Shown in pieces: positions 40,788 through 49,138 of a stretch of DNA of 64,000 nucleotides. The notes beneath the pieces were generated by a model. That model was not told where the DNA came from. It was given only the letters and a program-made list of their open reading frames with translations, and searched no databases. The translations under genes and the position numbers were made by a program. The DNA comes from Bacillota bacterium. Its GTDB lineage: Bacteria; Bacillota_I; Bacilli_A; RF39; UBA660. How positions within the stretch are numbered: the stretch's first letter is position 1; the number at the start of each line of letters is the position of its first letter. The stretch spans positions 16,343-80,342 of the forward strand of contig SVAO01000005.1 in NCBI GenBank assembly GCA_015059365.1, read 5' to 3'.

Positions 40788-41843
40788 TTAATTTAAATAT
40801 TTTCTAGGGACTCTTTTGGAGATGCTACAGATTAATTCATAAGGTATAGTGTTTAAGTGATTGCTTAATTCTTTGATGTGTTCAATATTTTTGTAAAGAT
40901 ATACTTTATCGTGTAATTTTACTTTAGAATCTATTTTAATCATCAACATATCCATACATATATTTCCAATAATTTGATATTTATTTTCGTTAATATAAAC
41001 ATAGGCTCCTGTTAATTTTCTGTTAATCCCGTCGGCGTATCCTATAGAAACGACACCAATTATTTCGTCTTTTAAAGCTTTATATATTCCATTATAACTA
41101 ACTGTTTCGCCTTGTTTTAAATGTTTGATTTCAATAACTTCGCTGGTTAAAGACAATGTGTTTTCTAAGTTAATATTGTTATTTATTAAGCCATACATTA
41201 TTATGCCCATACGGCATCCATTACAAAAATTGATTTTTTCATAATTTATTAATGTTTCACTTTGGGCAATATGTACAATAGGTATTGAGTTCAAATCTAT
41301 TGATGATGTGATTTGTTTGAATCTATTGATTTGATTTAAGGTTTTAAATTTATTGGCAGCTTCATAAATATGGGTATATATACCTTGAATGTGTAAATTA
41401 TTATCTTTGATATTGTTTAAAATTAAATCAAATTCTTTTTTGCTTTTTATTCCCAAACGATTCATTCCGGTATCAATTTTTAAATGAATATTTAAATTAT
41501 ATTTTTTCAGAAAACTTATTTGTTCCAAAGAGGTAACTGTGATATCAATATTATATTTTTGATAGATTTTAAAATGTTTTGGGTCTGTTATTCCTAGGCA
41601 AAGAATTGGGATATCATTAAATTTTTTTCTAATAATTATGGCTTCGTCTAATGATGATACAGCTAAATAGTTACAACCGCCATCGATTATAGATTGAATA
41701 ACTTTATGGCTGTTATGACCATAACAGTCAGCTTTAACAACTCCGATATAGTATTTATAGTTTCCGTGGTTTTGTATAATTTTTTTAACATTATTTGTTA
41801 TATTTTTTAAATAAATTTGAGCTTCTGTTTTTCTGTATGTCAT
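40788..41843 (-). CDS. alr: Alanine racemase
   Basis: GVVKADCYGHN PLP lysine motif; HLKIDTGMNRLGI; SIGYADGINRKL; CMDMLMIKI. Confidence 0.96.
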   Translation of the reverse strand: MTYRKTEAQIYLKNITNNVKKIIQNHGNYKYYIGVVKADCYGHNSHKVIQSIIDGGCNYLAVSSLDEAIIIRKKFNDIPILCLGITDPKHFKIYQKYNIDITVTSLEQISFLKKYNLNIHLKIDTGMNRLGIKSKKEFDLILNNIKDNNLHIQGIYTHIYEAANKFKTLNQINRFKQITSSIDLNSIPIVHIAQSETLINYEKINFCNGCRMGIIMYGLINNNINLENTLSLTSEVIEIKHLKQGETVSYNGIYKALKDEIIGVVSIGYADGINRKLTGAYVYINENKYQIIGNICMDMLMIKIDSKVKLHDKVYLYKNIEHIKELSNHLNTIPYELICSISKRVPRKYLN

Positions 41844-41965
41844 ATAATCACCTATATAATTATACTACAATAATATTATGATAAGATAATTTTTATTGCA
41901 AAACTAACTTTAGTTTAATATAATATTATAAAGATGAAAAAATTGATGGAGGTAAAAAATTCATT

Positions 41966-42100
41966 TAGCGCCTGATCCTACGGGATGACGAGGATGATGA
42001 TTATCGAAAGTATCGGCGGGTGTCATCACGGTTTTATGTAATCGTAAGAAATATTTGAAAAAGCAAAATCAATATTGTAACAAAAAATATTTCACACAGT
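41966..42100 (+). ncRNA. glmS ribozyme (glucosamine-6-phosphate-activated)
   Basis: AGCGCCTGATCCTACGGGATGACGAGGATGATGATTATCGAAAGTATCGGCGGGTGTCATCACGG matches the glmS ribozyme core, directly upstream of glmS. Confidence 0.95.
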
Positions 42101-42132
42101 TGTTTTTATAGTGTTTGAAAGGATGAATATAA

Positions 42133-43941
42133 ATGTGTGGAATAGTGGGTTATGTTGGAAAGAATAACTCGTGTATTAAAGTTTTATTAGACGGTTTAAG
42201 GCGTCTTGAATATAGAGGGTATGATTCTGCTGGAATCGCTTATTTAGAAAATGAAAAGATTGTTATAAAAAAAGAAAGCGGTAATTTAGAAAATTTATCA
42301 AACGTTGTTGATGCTTCAATTGATTCAAATATAGGTATTGGTCATACAAGATGGGCTACCCATGGTAAAGCAGATAGAAAAAATTCACATCCTCATAGAA
42401 TGGGTAAATTTACGCTTGTTCATAATGGTATTATTGAAAATTATAATGAAATAAAATCTGATCTTATGAGTAAGGGATATGTTTTTGAATCTGAGACAGA
42501 TACAGAAGTGGTATGTGCTTTATTAGATTATATGTATAGAACGGATAAAGATATTTTAAAATGTGTAAGAAAACTAGGCAGTGTTGTAGAAGGATCTTAT
42601 GCATTAGGGATTATTTGTGATGATTGTAAGGATTCTATTTTTGCAGCAAAAAAGAATAGTCCACTTATTATTGGACTCAATGGTGATGAAAAATTTATTG
42701 CATCGGATGTTCCAGCAATATTAGACAAAACTAATAAATATATTATTCTTGAAGATGGTGATTATGCTCAAATTGATGCGGATAATGTCAGAGTTTTTGC
42801 AGAAGGAAAAGAAAAGTTTCCAGAGGTTAAAGAGTTTGAATTTTCTTTATCAGATATAGATAAACAAGGTTATGAACATTATATGTTAAAAGAAATTCAT
42901 GAACAACCTGAAGTGTTTAAAAAAACTACGAAAGATTATTTAAAAGATGATTTAAATAATTTGATAGACATGATGCCGGATTTTAATAAATATAGTAAAA
43001 TTAGAATTGTAGCGTGCGGAAGTGCAACTCATGCAGGTTTGGTTGGAAGACAACTTATTGAAAGATTTGCTAATGTAAAGGTGGAAGTTAATACTGCTAG
43101 TGAGTTTAGATATGATAAATTATTTTTAGATAAAGATGAACTGGTTATTGCAATTTCTCAATCTGGGGAAACTGCTGATACATTAGAGGCGATTAAAATA
43201 GCAAAAAATAATGGTAATGACACACTTGGAATTATTAATGCTAAAGGAAGTTCGATTGCTAGAGAGGCCAAAATGGTTCTTTATACAGAAGCGGGAAAAG
43301 AAATCGCTGTTGCGACTACAAAAGCATATTCTGCTCAAGTGGCTATGTTAGCGTTAATTGCACTTAATTTGGCGGTTTCAAAAAATATAATAGAAAAAAG
43401 TGAAATGTTATCTATACTTAGAGATACTAAAAATTTACCAAATTATATTAGTATTTTATTGGATGATGATGAGTATTACAGAAAGGTTGCAGAAAGTATA
43501 AAAGAACATAATGATATATTCTTTATAGGAAGAGGAATAGACTATGCATTAGCTATGGAGGGTTCACTAAAACTAAAAGAAATATCTTATAAGCATAGTG
43601 AGGCTTATGCGGCTGGTGAATTAAAACATGGTACTATTTCTTTAATTGAAGAGGGTACTCCGGTAATTGCGATTGTAACTGATGAAAAGGTTGCTTCTAA
43701 AACAATTAGTAATATTAAAGAAGTAAAATCTAGAGGAGCTTATGTTATTTTGGTAACTAATAAAGAATTCGAAGATAATAGTTTTTATGATGAAAAAATA
43801 TTAATTCCTAAAGTAAATGAGTTGTTATCTCCTTTACTTACTGTAATACCATTACAAATTATTTCTTATGAACTTGCTAAGATAAATGGTTGTAGTATTG
43901 ATAAACCAAAAAATTTAGCAAAATCAGTTACAGTGGAATAA
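42133..43941 (+). CDS. glmS: Glutamine--fructose-6-phosphate aminotransferase
   Basis: MCGIVGYVG N-terminal Cys, RRLEYRGYDSAGIA, HTRWATHG, SIS domains, C-terminal KPKNLAKSVTVE. Confidence 0.99.
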   Translation: MCGIVGYVGKNNSCIKVLLDGLRRLEYRGYDSAGIAYLENEKIVIKKESGNLENLSNVVDASIDSNIGIGHTRWATHGKADRKNSHPHRMGKFTLVHNGIIENYNEIKSDLMSKGYVFESETDTEVVCALLDYMYRTDKDILKCVRKLGSVVEGSYALGIICDDCKDSIFAAKKNSPLIIGLNGDEKFIASDVPAILDKTNKYIILEDGDYAQIDADNVRVFAEGKEKFPEVKEFEFSLSDIDKQGYEHYMLKEIHEQPEVFKKTTKDYLKDDLNNLIDMMPDFNKYSKIRIVACGSATHAGLVGRQLIERFANVKVEVNTASEFRYDKLFLDKDELVIAISQSGETADTLEAIKIAKNNGNDTLGIINAKGSSIAREAKMVLYTEAGKEIAVATTKAYSAQVAMLALIALNLAVSKNIIEKSEMLSILRDTKNLPNYISILLDDDEYYRKVAESIKEHNDIFFIGRGIDYALAMEGSLKLKEISYKHSEAYAAGELKHGTISLIEEGTPVIAIVTDEKVASKTISNIKEVKSRGAYVILVTNKEFEDNSFYDEKILIPKVNELLSPLLTVIPLQIISYELAKINGCSIDKPKNLAKSVTVE

Positions 43942-43951
43942 TATCAAAGAA

Positions 43952-43974
43952 ACGTCAAATGGACGTTTTTTTTG
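43952..43974 (+). terminator. Intrinsic terminator after glmS
   Basis: AACGTCaaatgGACGTTTTTTTT. Confidence 0.8.
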
Positions 43975-44003
43975 TTGACACGTGGAAATATTATATATAA
44001 AAT
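43975..44003 (+). promoter_or_regulatory. Near-consensus sigma-A promoter of dockerin gene
   Basis: TTGACA - 17 nt - TAAAAT. Confidence 0.8.
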
Positions 44004-44052
44004 AGATATTAGGTAAATAGTAGTTTTTAACTATTATAGAAAGAGGTTAATT

Positions 44053-44925
44053 ATGAGAAGAACAAGAAGTAGACAAATGACAACAATAGCAATTATTATG
44101 GTGGCTGTTGTAGGAATGGGAATTGGTTTTGCAGCTTTTGCCACTAATTTAACAATTAATTCAGGAGCAGCAGTAAATCCTGATGCATCAACATTTAGTG
44201 TCAAATTTTCATCAAGTGCAACGGATATTGCTAGGGATTCAATAAAGGGTGTTGCTAATCCAACAACACTTTCTACAACTGATGGAGAGATTGATGCGAT
44301 AGAAGCTACAACAATAAGTGGAATGGGTGCAGAATTTATAGAACCAGGACAAAGTGTCACTTACACTTTTTATGCGAGAAATATAGGAGCATATCAAGCT
44401 TATTTAAATATGATTGAAGTTGGTAATAAAGTATGTACACCAGGAGAGGGTACTGATGCTACTCTAGTAGCAGAGGCATGTAAATCTATGAGTATAACCG
44501 TAACTGTTGATGGAACAACATCGATGGCTGTATCAGGAACCCAATCTTCAATTAAAAAAGTGGCAAATCATACTTTGGCTGCCGATAGTAGCGAAGAAAT
44601 AGTGGTTACATTAGAATACGTTGCAGGTGGAGCTAGAGCTGATGGCCCATTTGATGTAACTTTTGGAGATGTTTCTTTAACATATTCAACTATAGGTGGA
44701 TATGATGTTCCTGTGACTTGTACAGCAGGATGCGGGGATGTTAACGATGATGGTGTTGTTAATCAGGCTGATTATGATGCGTTGTTCCAAAGCTTTAATG
44801 GATATGAAGTTTATATTAATGAATCCCAAGCAGACGTTAATTCGGATGGAAAAGTTAATAATAGGGATCTTTTAGCTTTAAATTCGTTCCTTTCAGGAAC
44901 AGGGTCATCCTTGCCTGCAGTTTAA
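44053..44925 (+). CDS. Secreted protein with C-terminal type I dockerin-like EF-hand repeat pair
   Basis: N-terminal signal/TM segment; GDVNDDGVVNQADYDALFQSF...ADVNSDGKVNNRDLLALNSFLSG. Confidence 0.8.
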   Translation: MRRTRSRQMTTIAIIMVAVVGMGIGFAAFATNLTINSGAAVNPDASTFSVKFSSSATDIARDSIKGVANPTTLSTTDGEIDAIEATTISGMGAEFIEPGQSVTYTFYARNIGAYQAYLNMIEVGNKVCTPGEGTDATLVAEACKSMSITVTVDGTTSMAVSGTQSSIKKVANHTLAADSSEEIVVTLEYVAGGARADGPFDVTFGDVSLTYSTIGGYDVPVTCTAGCGDVNDDGVVNQADYDALFQSFNGYEVYINESQADVNSDGKVNNRDLLALNSFLSGTGSSLPAV

Positions 44926-44937
44926 TTTATAAAAATG

Positions 44938-44966
44938 TTGACAAAAACACACTTGCGTGTTAGAAT
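44938..44966 (+). promoter_or_regulatory. Promoter of secE-nusG
   Basis: TTGACA - 17 nt - TAGAAT. Confidence 0.8.
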
Positions 44967-45032
44967 TTACTTAGACACGAAATGTGTTTTTATTTTAGAT
45001 AAAAATACATAATATGAAATGAGGGTGTAATT

Positions 45033-45215
45033 TTGAAAAAAATCGCTAAATTTTTTAATAACATTAAAAAGGAAATGCAAAAAGTTAGATGGCCTAACAA
45101 AAAGGAAATGATAACTTATAGTATTGCAACAATCTCTATTATGATTATATTTGGATTATTTTTTACAGTAATTGATTTAGCAAGTGCTGGAATAAAAATG
45201 CTAATAGGTGCATAA
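45033..45215 (+). CDS. secE: Preprotein translocase subunit SecE
   Basis: KKEMQKVRWPNKKEMITYS plus single TM; adjacent to nusG. Confidence 0.95.
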   Translation: MKKIAKFFNNIKKEMQKVRWPNKKEMITYSIATISIMIIFGLFFTVIDLASAGIKMLIGA

Positions 45216-45748
45216 TGGAAAAAGAATGGTATGTTGTTAATACTTATTCTGGTCATGAGAATAAGGTAAAAGAAAAATTAGAGATGCGTGCTAGCACTAT
45301 GGGAATGGAAGACTACATTTTTCGTGTTGTAGTTCCAGAACAAACTGAAGTAGAATATAAAGATGGCGAAAAAAAAGAAAAAGTTAAAAAGATGTTTCCA
45401 GGGTACATTTTAGTTGAAATGGTTATGACTGATGAAGCATGGTTTATAGTTCGTAATACTCCAGGGGTTACTGGCTTTATTGGTTCAAGTGGTAAGGGAG
45501 CCAAACCTTTCCCGTTAACTCCGGCTGAGGTAGATAAGATTTTAGGTTCAATGGGAATTAGTCGTTTGGAAATTGGAAATGAACTTAATATTGATGATAT
45601 GGTTAAAGTTGTTGAAGGACCATTTAATGGTATGTTTGGTAAAGTGAGAAATATCGAACCAACTACTGGTTCATTAGAGGTTGCTTTAGATTTATTTGGT
45701 CAAGAAACAATTGTTGAATTACAAATTTCACAAATTAGCAAAGCATAG
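45215..45748 (+). CDS. nusG: Transcription termination/antitermination factor NusG
   Basis: WYVVNTYSGHENKVKEKLE, MFPGYILVEM, VRNTPGVTGFIG, KOW motif. Confidence 0.98.
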   Translation: MEKEWYVVNTYSGHENKVKEKLEMRASTMGMEDYIFRVVVPEQTEVEYKDGEKKEKVKKMFPGYILVEMVMTDEAWFIVRNTPGVTGFIGSSGKGAKPFPLTPAEVDKILGSMGISRLEIGNELNIDDMVKVVEGPFNGMFGKVRNIEPTTGSLEVALDLFGQETIVELQISQISKA

Positions 45749-45777
45749 TTTACAAAATACTAAATTTGTGTTATTAT
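45749..45777 (+). promoter_or_regulatory. Promoter of rplK-rplA
   Basis: TTTACA - 17 nt - TATTAT with TGTG upstream. Confidence 0.75.
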
Positions 45778-45799
45778 TAATGGGCTATATTTATTTTAA

Positions 45800-45910
45800 T
45801 ATAGATTGTAAGTGGGAGATTTAATATGATTCTTTAACATTCAATTGTTAAGCGGAGTTAATAGTTAATAGATCATTTGAACCACTCATGGAAAGCTTAA
45901 ATTTATTAGG
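45800..45910 (+). promoter_or_regulatory. rplK leader with L1-type motif
   Basis: AGTGGGAG (45811-45818) ... ACCACT (45881-45886). Confidence 0.45.
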
Positions 45911-45921
45911 AGGTGTTTTTC

Positions 45922-46347
45922 GTGGCAAAACAAGTAACAAAAATGATTAAATTACAGATACCTGCAGGAAAAGCTACACCAGCTCCACCAGTTGGAACTG
46001 TTTTAGGACCAGCAGGAATTAATTTACAAGAATTCTGTACAAAATATAATGATGCAACTAAAGATAAGATGGGGGATATTTTACCAGTTGAAATTTCTGT
46101 TTATGAAGATAGAACTTTCGATTTCGTAATTAAAACTCCACCGGCTGCATTCTTAATTAAGAAAATTGCTAAAATTCAAAAGGGTTCTGCAAAAGGGTCT
46201 AAAGATGCTGTTGCAACAATAACTCGTGATCAATTAAGAGAAATTGCTGAGATTAAATTACCAGATTTAAATGCATATACTGTTGAAGAGGCTATGAAAA
46301 TAGTTGAAGGTACTGCTTTAAATATGGGTGTTAAAATTTCAGACTAA
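45922..46347 (+). CDS. rplK: 50S ribosomal protein L11
   Basis: [37 protein letters not shown] start 45922 after AGGAGGTG. Confidence 0.98.
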   Translation: MAKQVTKMIKLQIPAGKATPAPPVGTVLGPAGINLQEFCTKYNDATKDKMGDILPVEISVYEDRTFDFVIKTPPAAFLIKKIAKIQKGSAKGSKDAVATITRDQLREIAEIKLPDLNAYTVEEAMKIVEGTALNMGVKISD

Positions 46348-46349
46348 TA

Positions 46350-46425
46350 CATAGTACTACTATGTGGGAGGGGAAACCCGTTATCCGCTTTATAAATATT
46401 TATAAACAAAACCACAAGGAGGTAA
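46350..46425 (+). promoter_or_regulatory. rplK-rplA intergenic L1-type motif
   Basis: TGTGGGAGGGGAAACCCGTTA...AAACCACAAGGAGG. Confidence 0.5.
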
Positions 46426-46429
46426 ACAA

Positions 46430-47125
46430 ATGAAAAAAGGTAAGAAGTATGTAGAAGCTGCTGCCAAAATAGAAAAAGGGCATGCTTATACAAAAGAAGA
46501 AGCTGTAAAATTAGTTAAAGAAACTTCAACAACAAAATTTGATGCTTCAGTTGAGTTAGTAATGAGATTAAACTTAGATACTAAAAAAGCTGATCAACAA
46601 TTAAGAGGTGCGATTGTTCTACCAAATGGAACAGGAAAAACTAAAAAAGTATTAGTTTTAGCAAAAGGGCCTCTTGCTACTGCTGCTAAAGATGCTGGTG
46701 CTGATTATGTTGGAGATATGGATATGATTGAAAAAATTGAAAAAGAAAATTGGTTCGATTTTGATGTTATAGTAGCCACTCCAGATATGATGCCTGCATT
46801 AGGTAAAATTGGTAAGGTTTTAGGGCCTAAAGGATTAATGCCAAACCCTAAGACTGGAACAGTTACAATGGATGTTAAGAAAGCAGTTGAAGATATTAAA
46901 AAGGGACGTGTTGAATACCGTACAGATACTTATGGTAATGTTCAAGTTATCATTGGTAAAGTAAGTTTTACAGAAGAACAATTATTAGAAAATATGAATG
47001 CCTTTGTATCGTTGATTTTAAAAGCTAAACCATCAGTTGTTAAAGGAACTTATATTAAAAATATTTCAGTTTCATCAACTATGGGTCCAGGAATTAAAGT
47101 TGATACAAATAGTTTTGACAAATAA
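46430..47125 (+). CDS. rplA: 50S ribosomal protein L1
   Basis: [39 protein letters not shown]. Confidence 0.98.
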   Translation: MKKGKKYVEAAAKIEKGHAYTKEEAVKLVKETSTTKFDASVELVMRLNLDTKKADQQLRGAIVLPNGTGKTKKVLVLAKGPLATAAKDAGADYVGDMDMIEKIEKENWFDFDVIVATPDMMPALGKIGKVLGPKGLMPNPKTGTVTMDVKKAVEDIKKGRVEYRTDTYGNVQVIIGKVSFTEEQLLENMNAFVSLILKAKPSVVKGTYIKNISVSSTMGPGIKVDTNSFDK

Positions 47126-47144
47126 AAAATGATATGTTATAATG

Positions 47145-47280
47145 GATTTGTCCAGAAATAATATATAGTACCGTAGACAGTAGGAGCTTTAAAGCTTAAT
47201 ATTTCCTACCGAGGAACTTAAACTAATTTAAGTCTTTCGGCCTTACTGTTTATGTAAGGCCTTTTTATACGGTCATTTAA
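47145..47280 (+). promoter_or_regulatory. L10 leader with terminal attenuator hairpin
   Basis: CCGTAGACAGTAGGAGC...CCTACCGAGG typical L10-binding region; terminator GGCCTTACtgtttatGTAAGGCCTTTTT at 47239-47266. Confidence 0.85.
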
Positions 47281-47298
47281 AAAATGAGGAGGTGTCAC

Positions 47299-47793
47299 AT
47301 GGCAAACGTAAAAATCTTAGAGAAAAAACAAACTATCATTGATGAAATTAGTTCTAAGATTAATGGTTCTGCTGCATTTGTTTTGTTTGAATATCAAGGA
47401 CTAACTGTTGCAGAAACTAATGAACTTAGAAGAAAACTAAGAGAAACAGGTTCAGATTTTAAAGTATACAAAAATACTTTAACAAAAAGAGCTTTAGATA
47501 GTTTAAATATTGATTTAGGAGAACTTGGTGGACCAAAAGCTGTTGCATTTGGAACAGATGAAGTTGCTCCAATCAAAGTGTTAAGTGATTATGCAAAAAA
47601 CCATCCAGCATTAGAGTTAAAAGTTGGATATGTTGATGGAACAGTTGCTGATGAAGCAATGTTAAAATCACTAGCATCAATCCCATCAAGAGATGGATTA
47701 CTTACTATGTTGGCTGGAGGATTGTTAGAACATGTTAAGAATTTCGCAATCGCTCTAGATTTACATAGCAAAAATTTAGAAGAAAATGAATAA
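47299..47793 (+). CDS. rplJ: 50S ribosomal protein L10
   Basis: [39 protein letters not shown]. Confidence 0.97.
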   Translation: MANVKILEKKQTIIDEISSKINGSAAFVLFEYQGLTVAETNELRRKLRETGSDFKVYKNTLTKRALDSLNIDLGELGGPKAVAFGTDEVAPIKVLSDYAKNHPALELKVGYVDGTVADEAMLKSLASIPSRDGLLTMLAGGLLEHVKNFAIALDLHSKNLEENE

Positions 47794-47816
47794 TTAAAAA
47801 TAAGGAGGAAAATAAA

Positions 47817-48185
47817 ATGGCAAAATTAAGTACAAGTGAAATTATTGAAGCAATCAAAGAAATGAAAATTTTAGAAGTTAAAGAATTAGTAGATGCAATG
47901 AAAGAAGAATTTGGTGTAGATCCAAGTGCTGTAGCAGTTGCTGCTGCTCCAGTTGCTGCAGAAGCAAATGAAGGACCAAGCACAGTTGATGTTGTTTTAG
48001 CAAGTGCTGGTGCTAACAAAATCGCAGTTATCAAATTAGTTCGTGATATTACTGGTTTAGGATTAAAAGAAGCTAAAGATATCGCTGATAACGGTGGAGT
48101 TGTTAAAGAAAAAGTATCTACTGACGAAGCTAACGAAATGAAAGCTAAATTTGAAGAAGCTGGCGCTACAATCGAATTAAAATAA
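47817..48185 (+). CDS. rplL: 50S ribosomal protein L7/L12
   Basis: [36 protein letters not shown]. Confidence 0.98.
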   Translation: MAKLSTSEIIEAIKEMKILEVKELVDAMKEEFGVDPSAVAVAAAPVAAEANEGPSTVDVVLASAGANKIAVIKLVRDITGLGLKEAKDIADNGGVVKEKVSTDEANEMKAKFEEAGATIELK

Positions 48186-48258
48186 TGAAATTTTAGGTTT
48201 AAGCCTGTGCATAAATATGTGTACGGGCTTTCGCTGTATAATAAAGGGAGTTTAAATT

Positions 48259-48411
48259 ATGAGTAGAATTAAGTGTTATAAATTAATTGTTTCACCAAGA
48301 GTTGAATGCTATCCGACTCCTGGGAAAGTACGTTTAGATATGAGGTTATATAGAACACCTAAAGAACAACAAAAACATATTCAAAAATCATTAAAACGTA
48401 GAATGCCCTAA
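48259..48411 (+). CDS. 50-aa basic hypothetical protein
   Basis: MSRIKCYKLIVSPRVECYPTPGKVRLDMRLYRTPKEQQKHIQKSLKRRMP; upstream GGGAG; not in track. Confidence 0.4.
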   Translation: MSRIKCYKLIVSPRVECYPTPGKVRLDMRLYRTPKEQQKHIQKSLKRRMP

Positions 48412-48454
48412 AGTTTGATGTTGAAATAAAATAAATTAGTTAAGGAAAAATAAA

Positions 48455-49042
48455 ATGAGTTATTATTTTGATAAAAACACGGATGTGGAAAGTAAGGAGA
48501 TTAATACTAAGGCTGAAATAGGTGGTAAGTCATATGTTTTTAGAACTGACAATAATGTTTTTTCAAAAAAAGGTTTAGATTTTGGAACAAGGACTTTACT
48601 TGAGGCGTTACCGTTAAATGAAATTAGTGGAGACGTATTAGATTTTGGGTGTGGGTATGGTCCAATTGGAATCTATGTTAGTTCTAACACTAATTCAGAT
48701 GTAGATATGGTTGATATCAATGAGAGAGCATTAAATTTGGCGCGAGTTAATGCTAAATTAAATAATGTGAATGTAAATATCTTTGAAAGTGATATTTATG
48801 AAAATATAAACAAAAAGTATGATTACATTATTAGTAATCCCCCGATTAGAGTAGGGAAAGAAATATTGTATAAAATTCTATTTCAAGCTAAAGAACATTT
48901 GAAAGAAAATGGAGAACTTTGGATTGTAATAAATAAAGATCAAGGTGCTAAAAGTGTGGTTCGAGATTTAGAAGAAGAATATGAAGTGAGTGTAGTTACA
49001 AAAAATAAAGGGTTTTATATAATTTGTGCTAGAAATAATTGA
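48455..49042 (+). CDS. Class I SAM-dependent methyltransferase (RsmC-like)
   Basis: VLDFGCGYGPIGIY, DYIISNPPIRVGKEILYKIL, GELWIVINKDQGA. Confidence 0.9.
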   Translation: MSYYFDKNTDVESKEINTKAEIGGKSYVFRTDNNVFSKKGLDFGTRTLLEALPLNEISGDVLDFGCGYGPIGIYVSSNTNSDVDMVDINERALNLARVNAKLNNVNVNIFESDIYENINKKYDYIISNPPIRVGKEILYKILFQAKEHLKENGELWIVINKDQGAKSVVRDLEEEYEVSVVTKNKGFYIICARNN

Positions 49043-49138
49043 CAATTTGAAGTATTTAATGTAAAATTATAAATTGGCGACATATACTTGGCATTGGTAT
49101 ATTGTACTTTAAAAATATAGTTTATAGGGGTGAAATTA

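Noticed and set aside
44034-44360. Minus-strand 108-aa hydrophobic ORF
   Set aside because: Antisense to the dockerin gene start; composition reflects the sense signal region.
47735-48034. Minus-strand Ala/Ser-rich 99-aa ORF over rplJ/rplL
   Set aside because: Shadow ORF of L7/L12 coding sequence.
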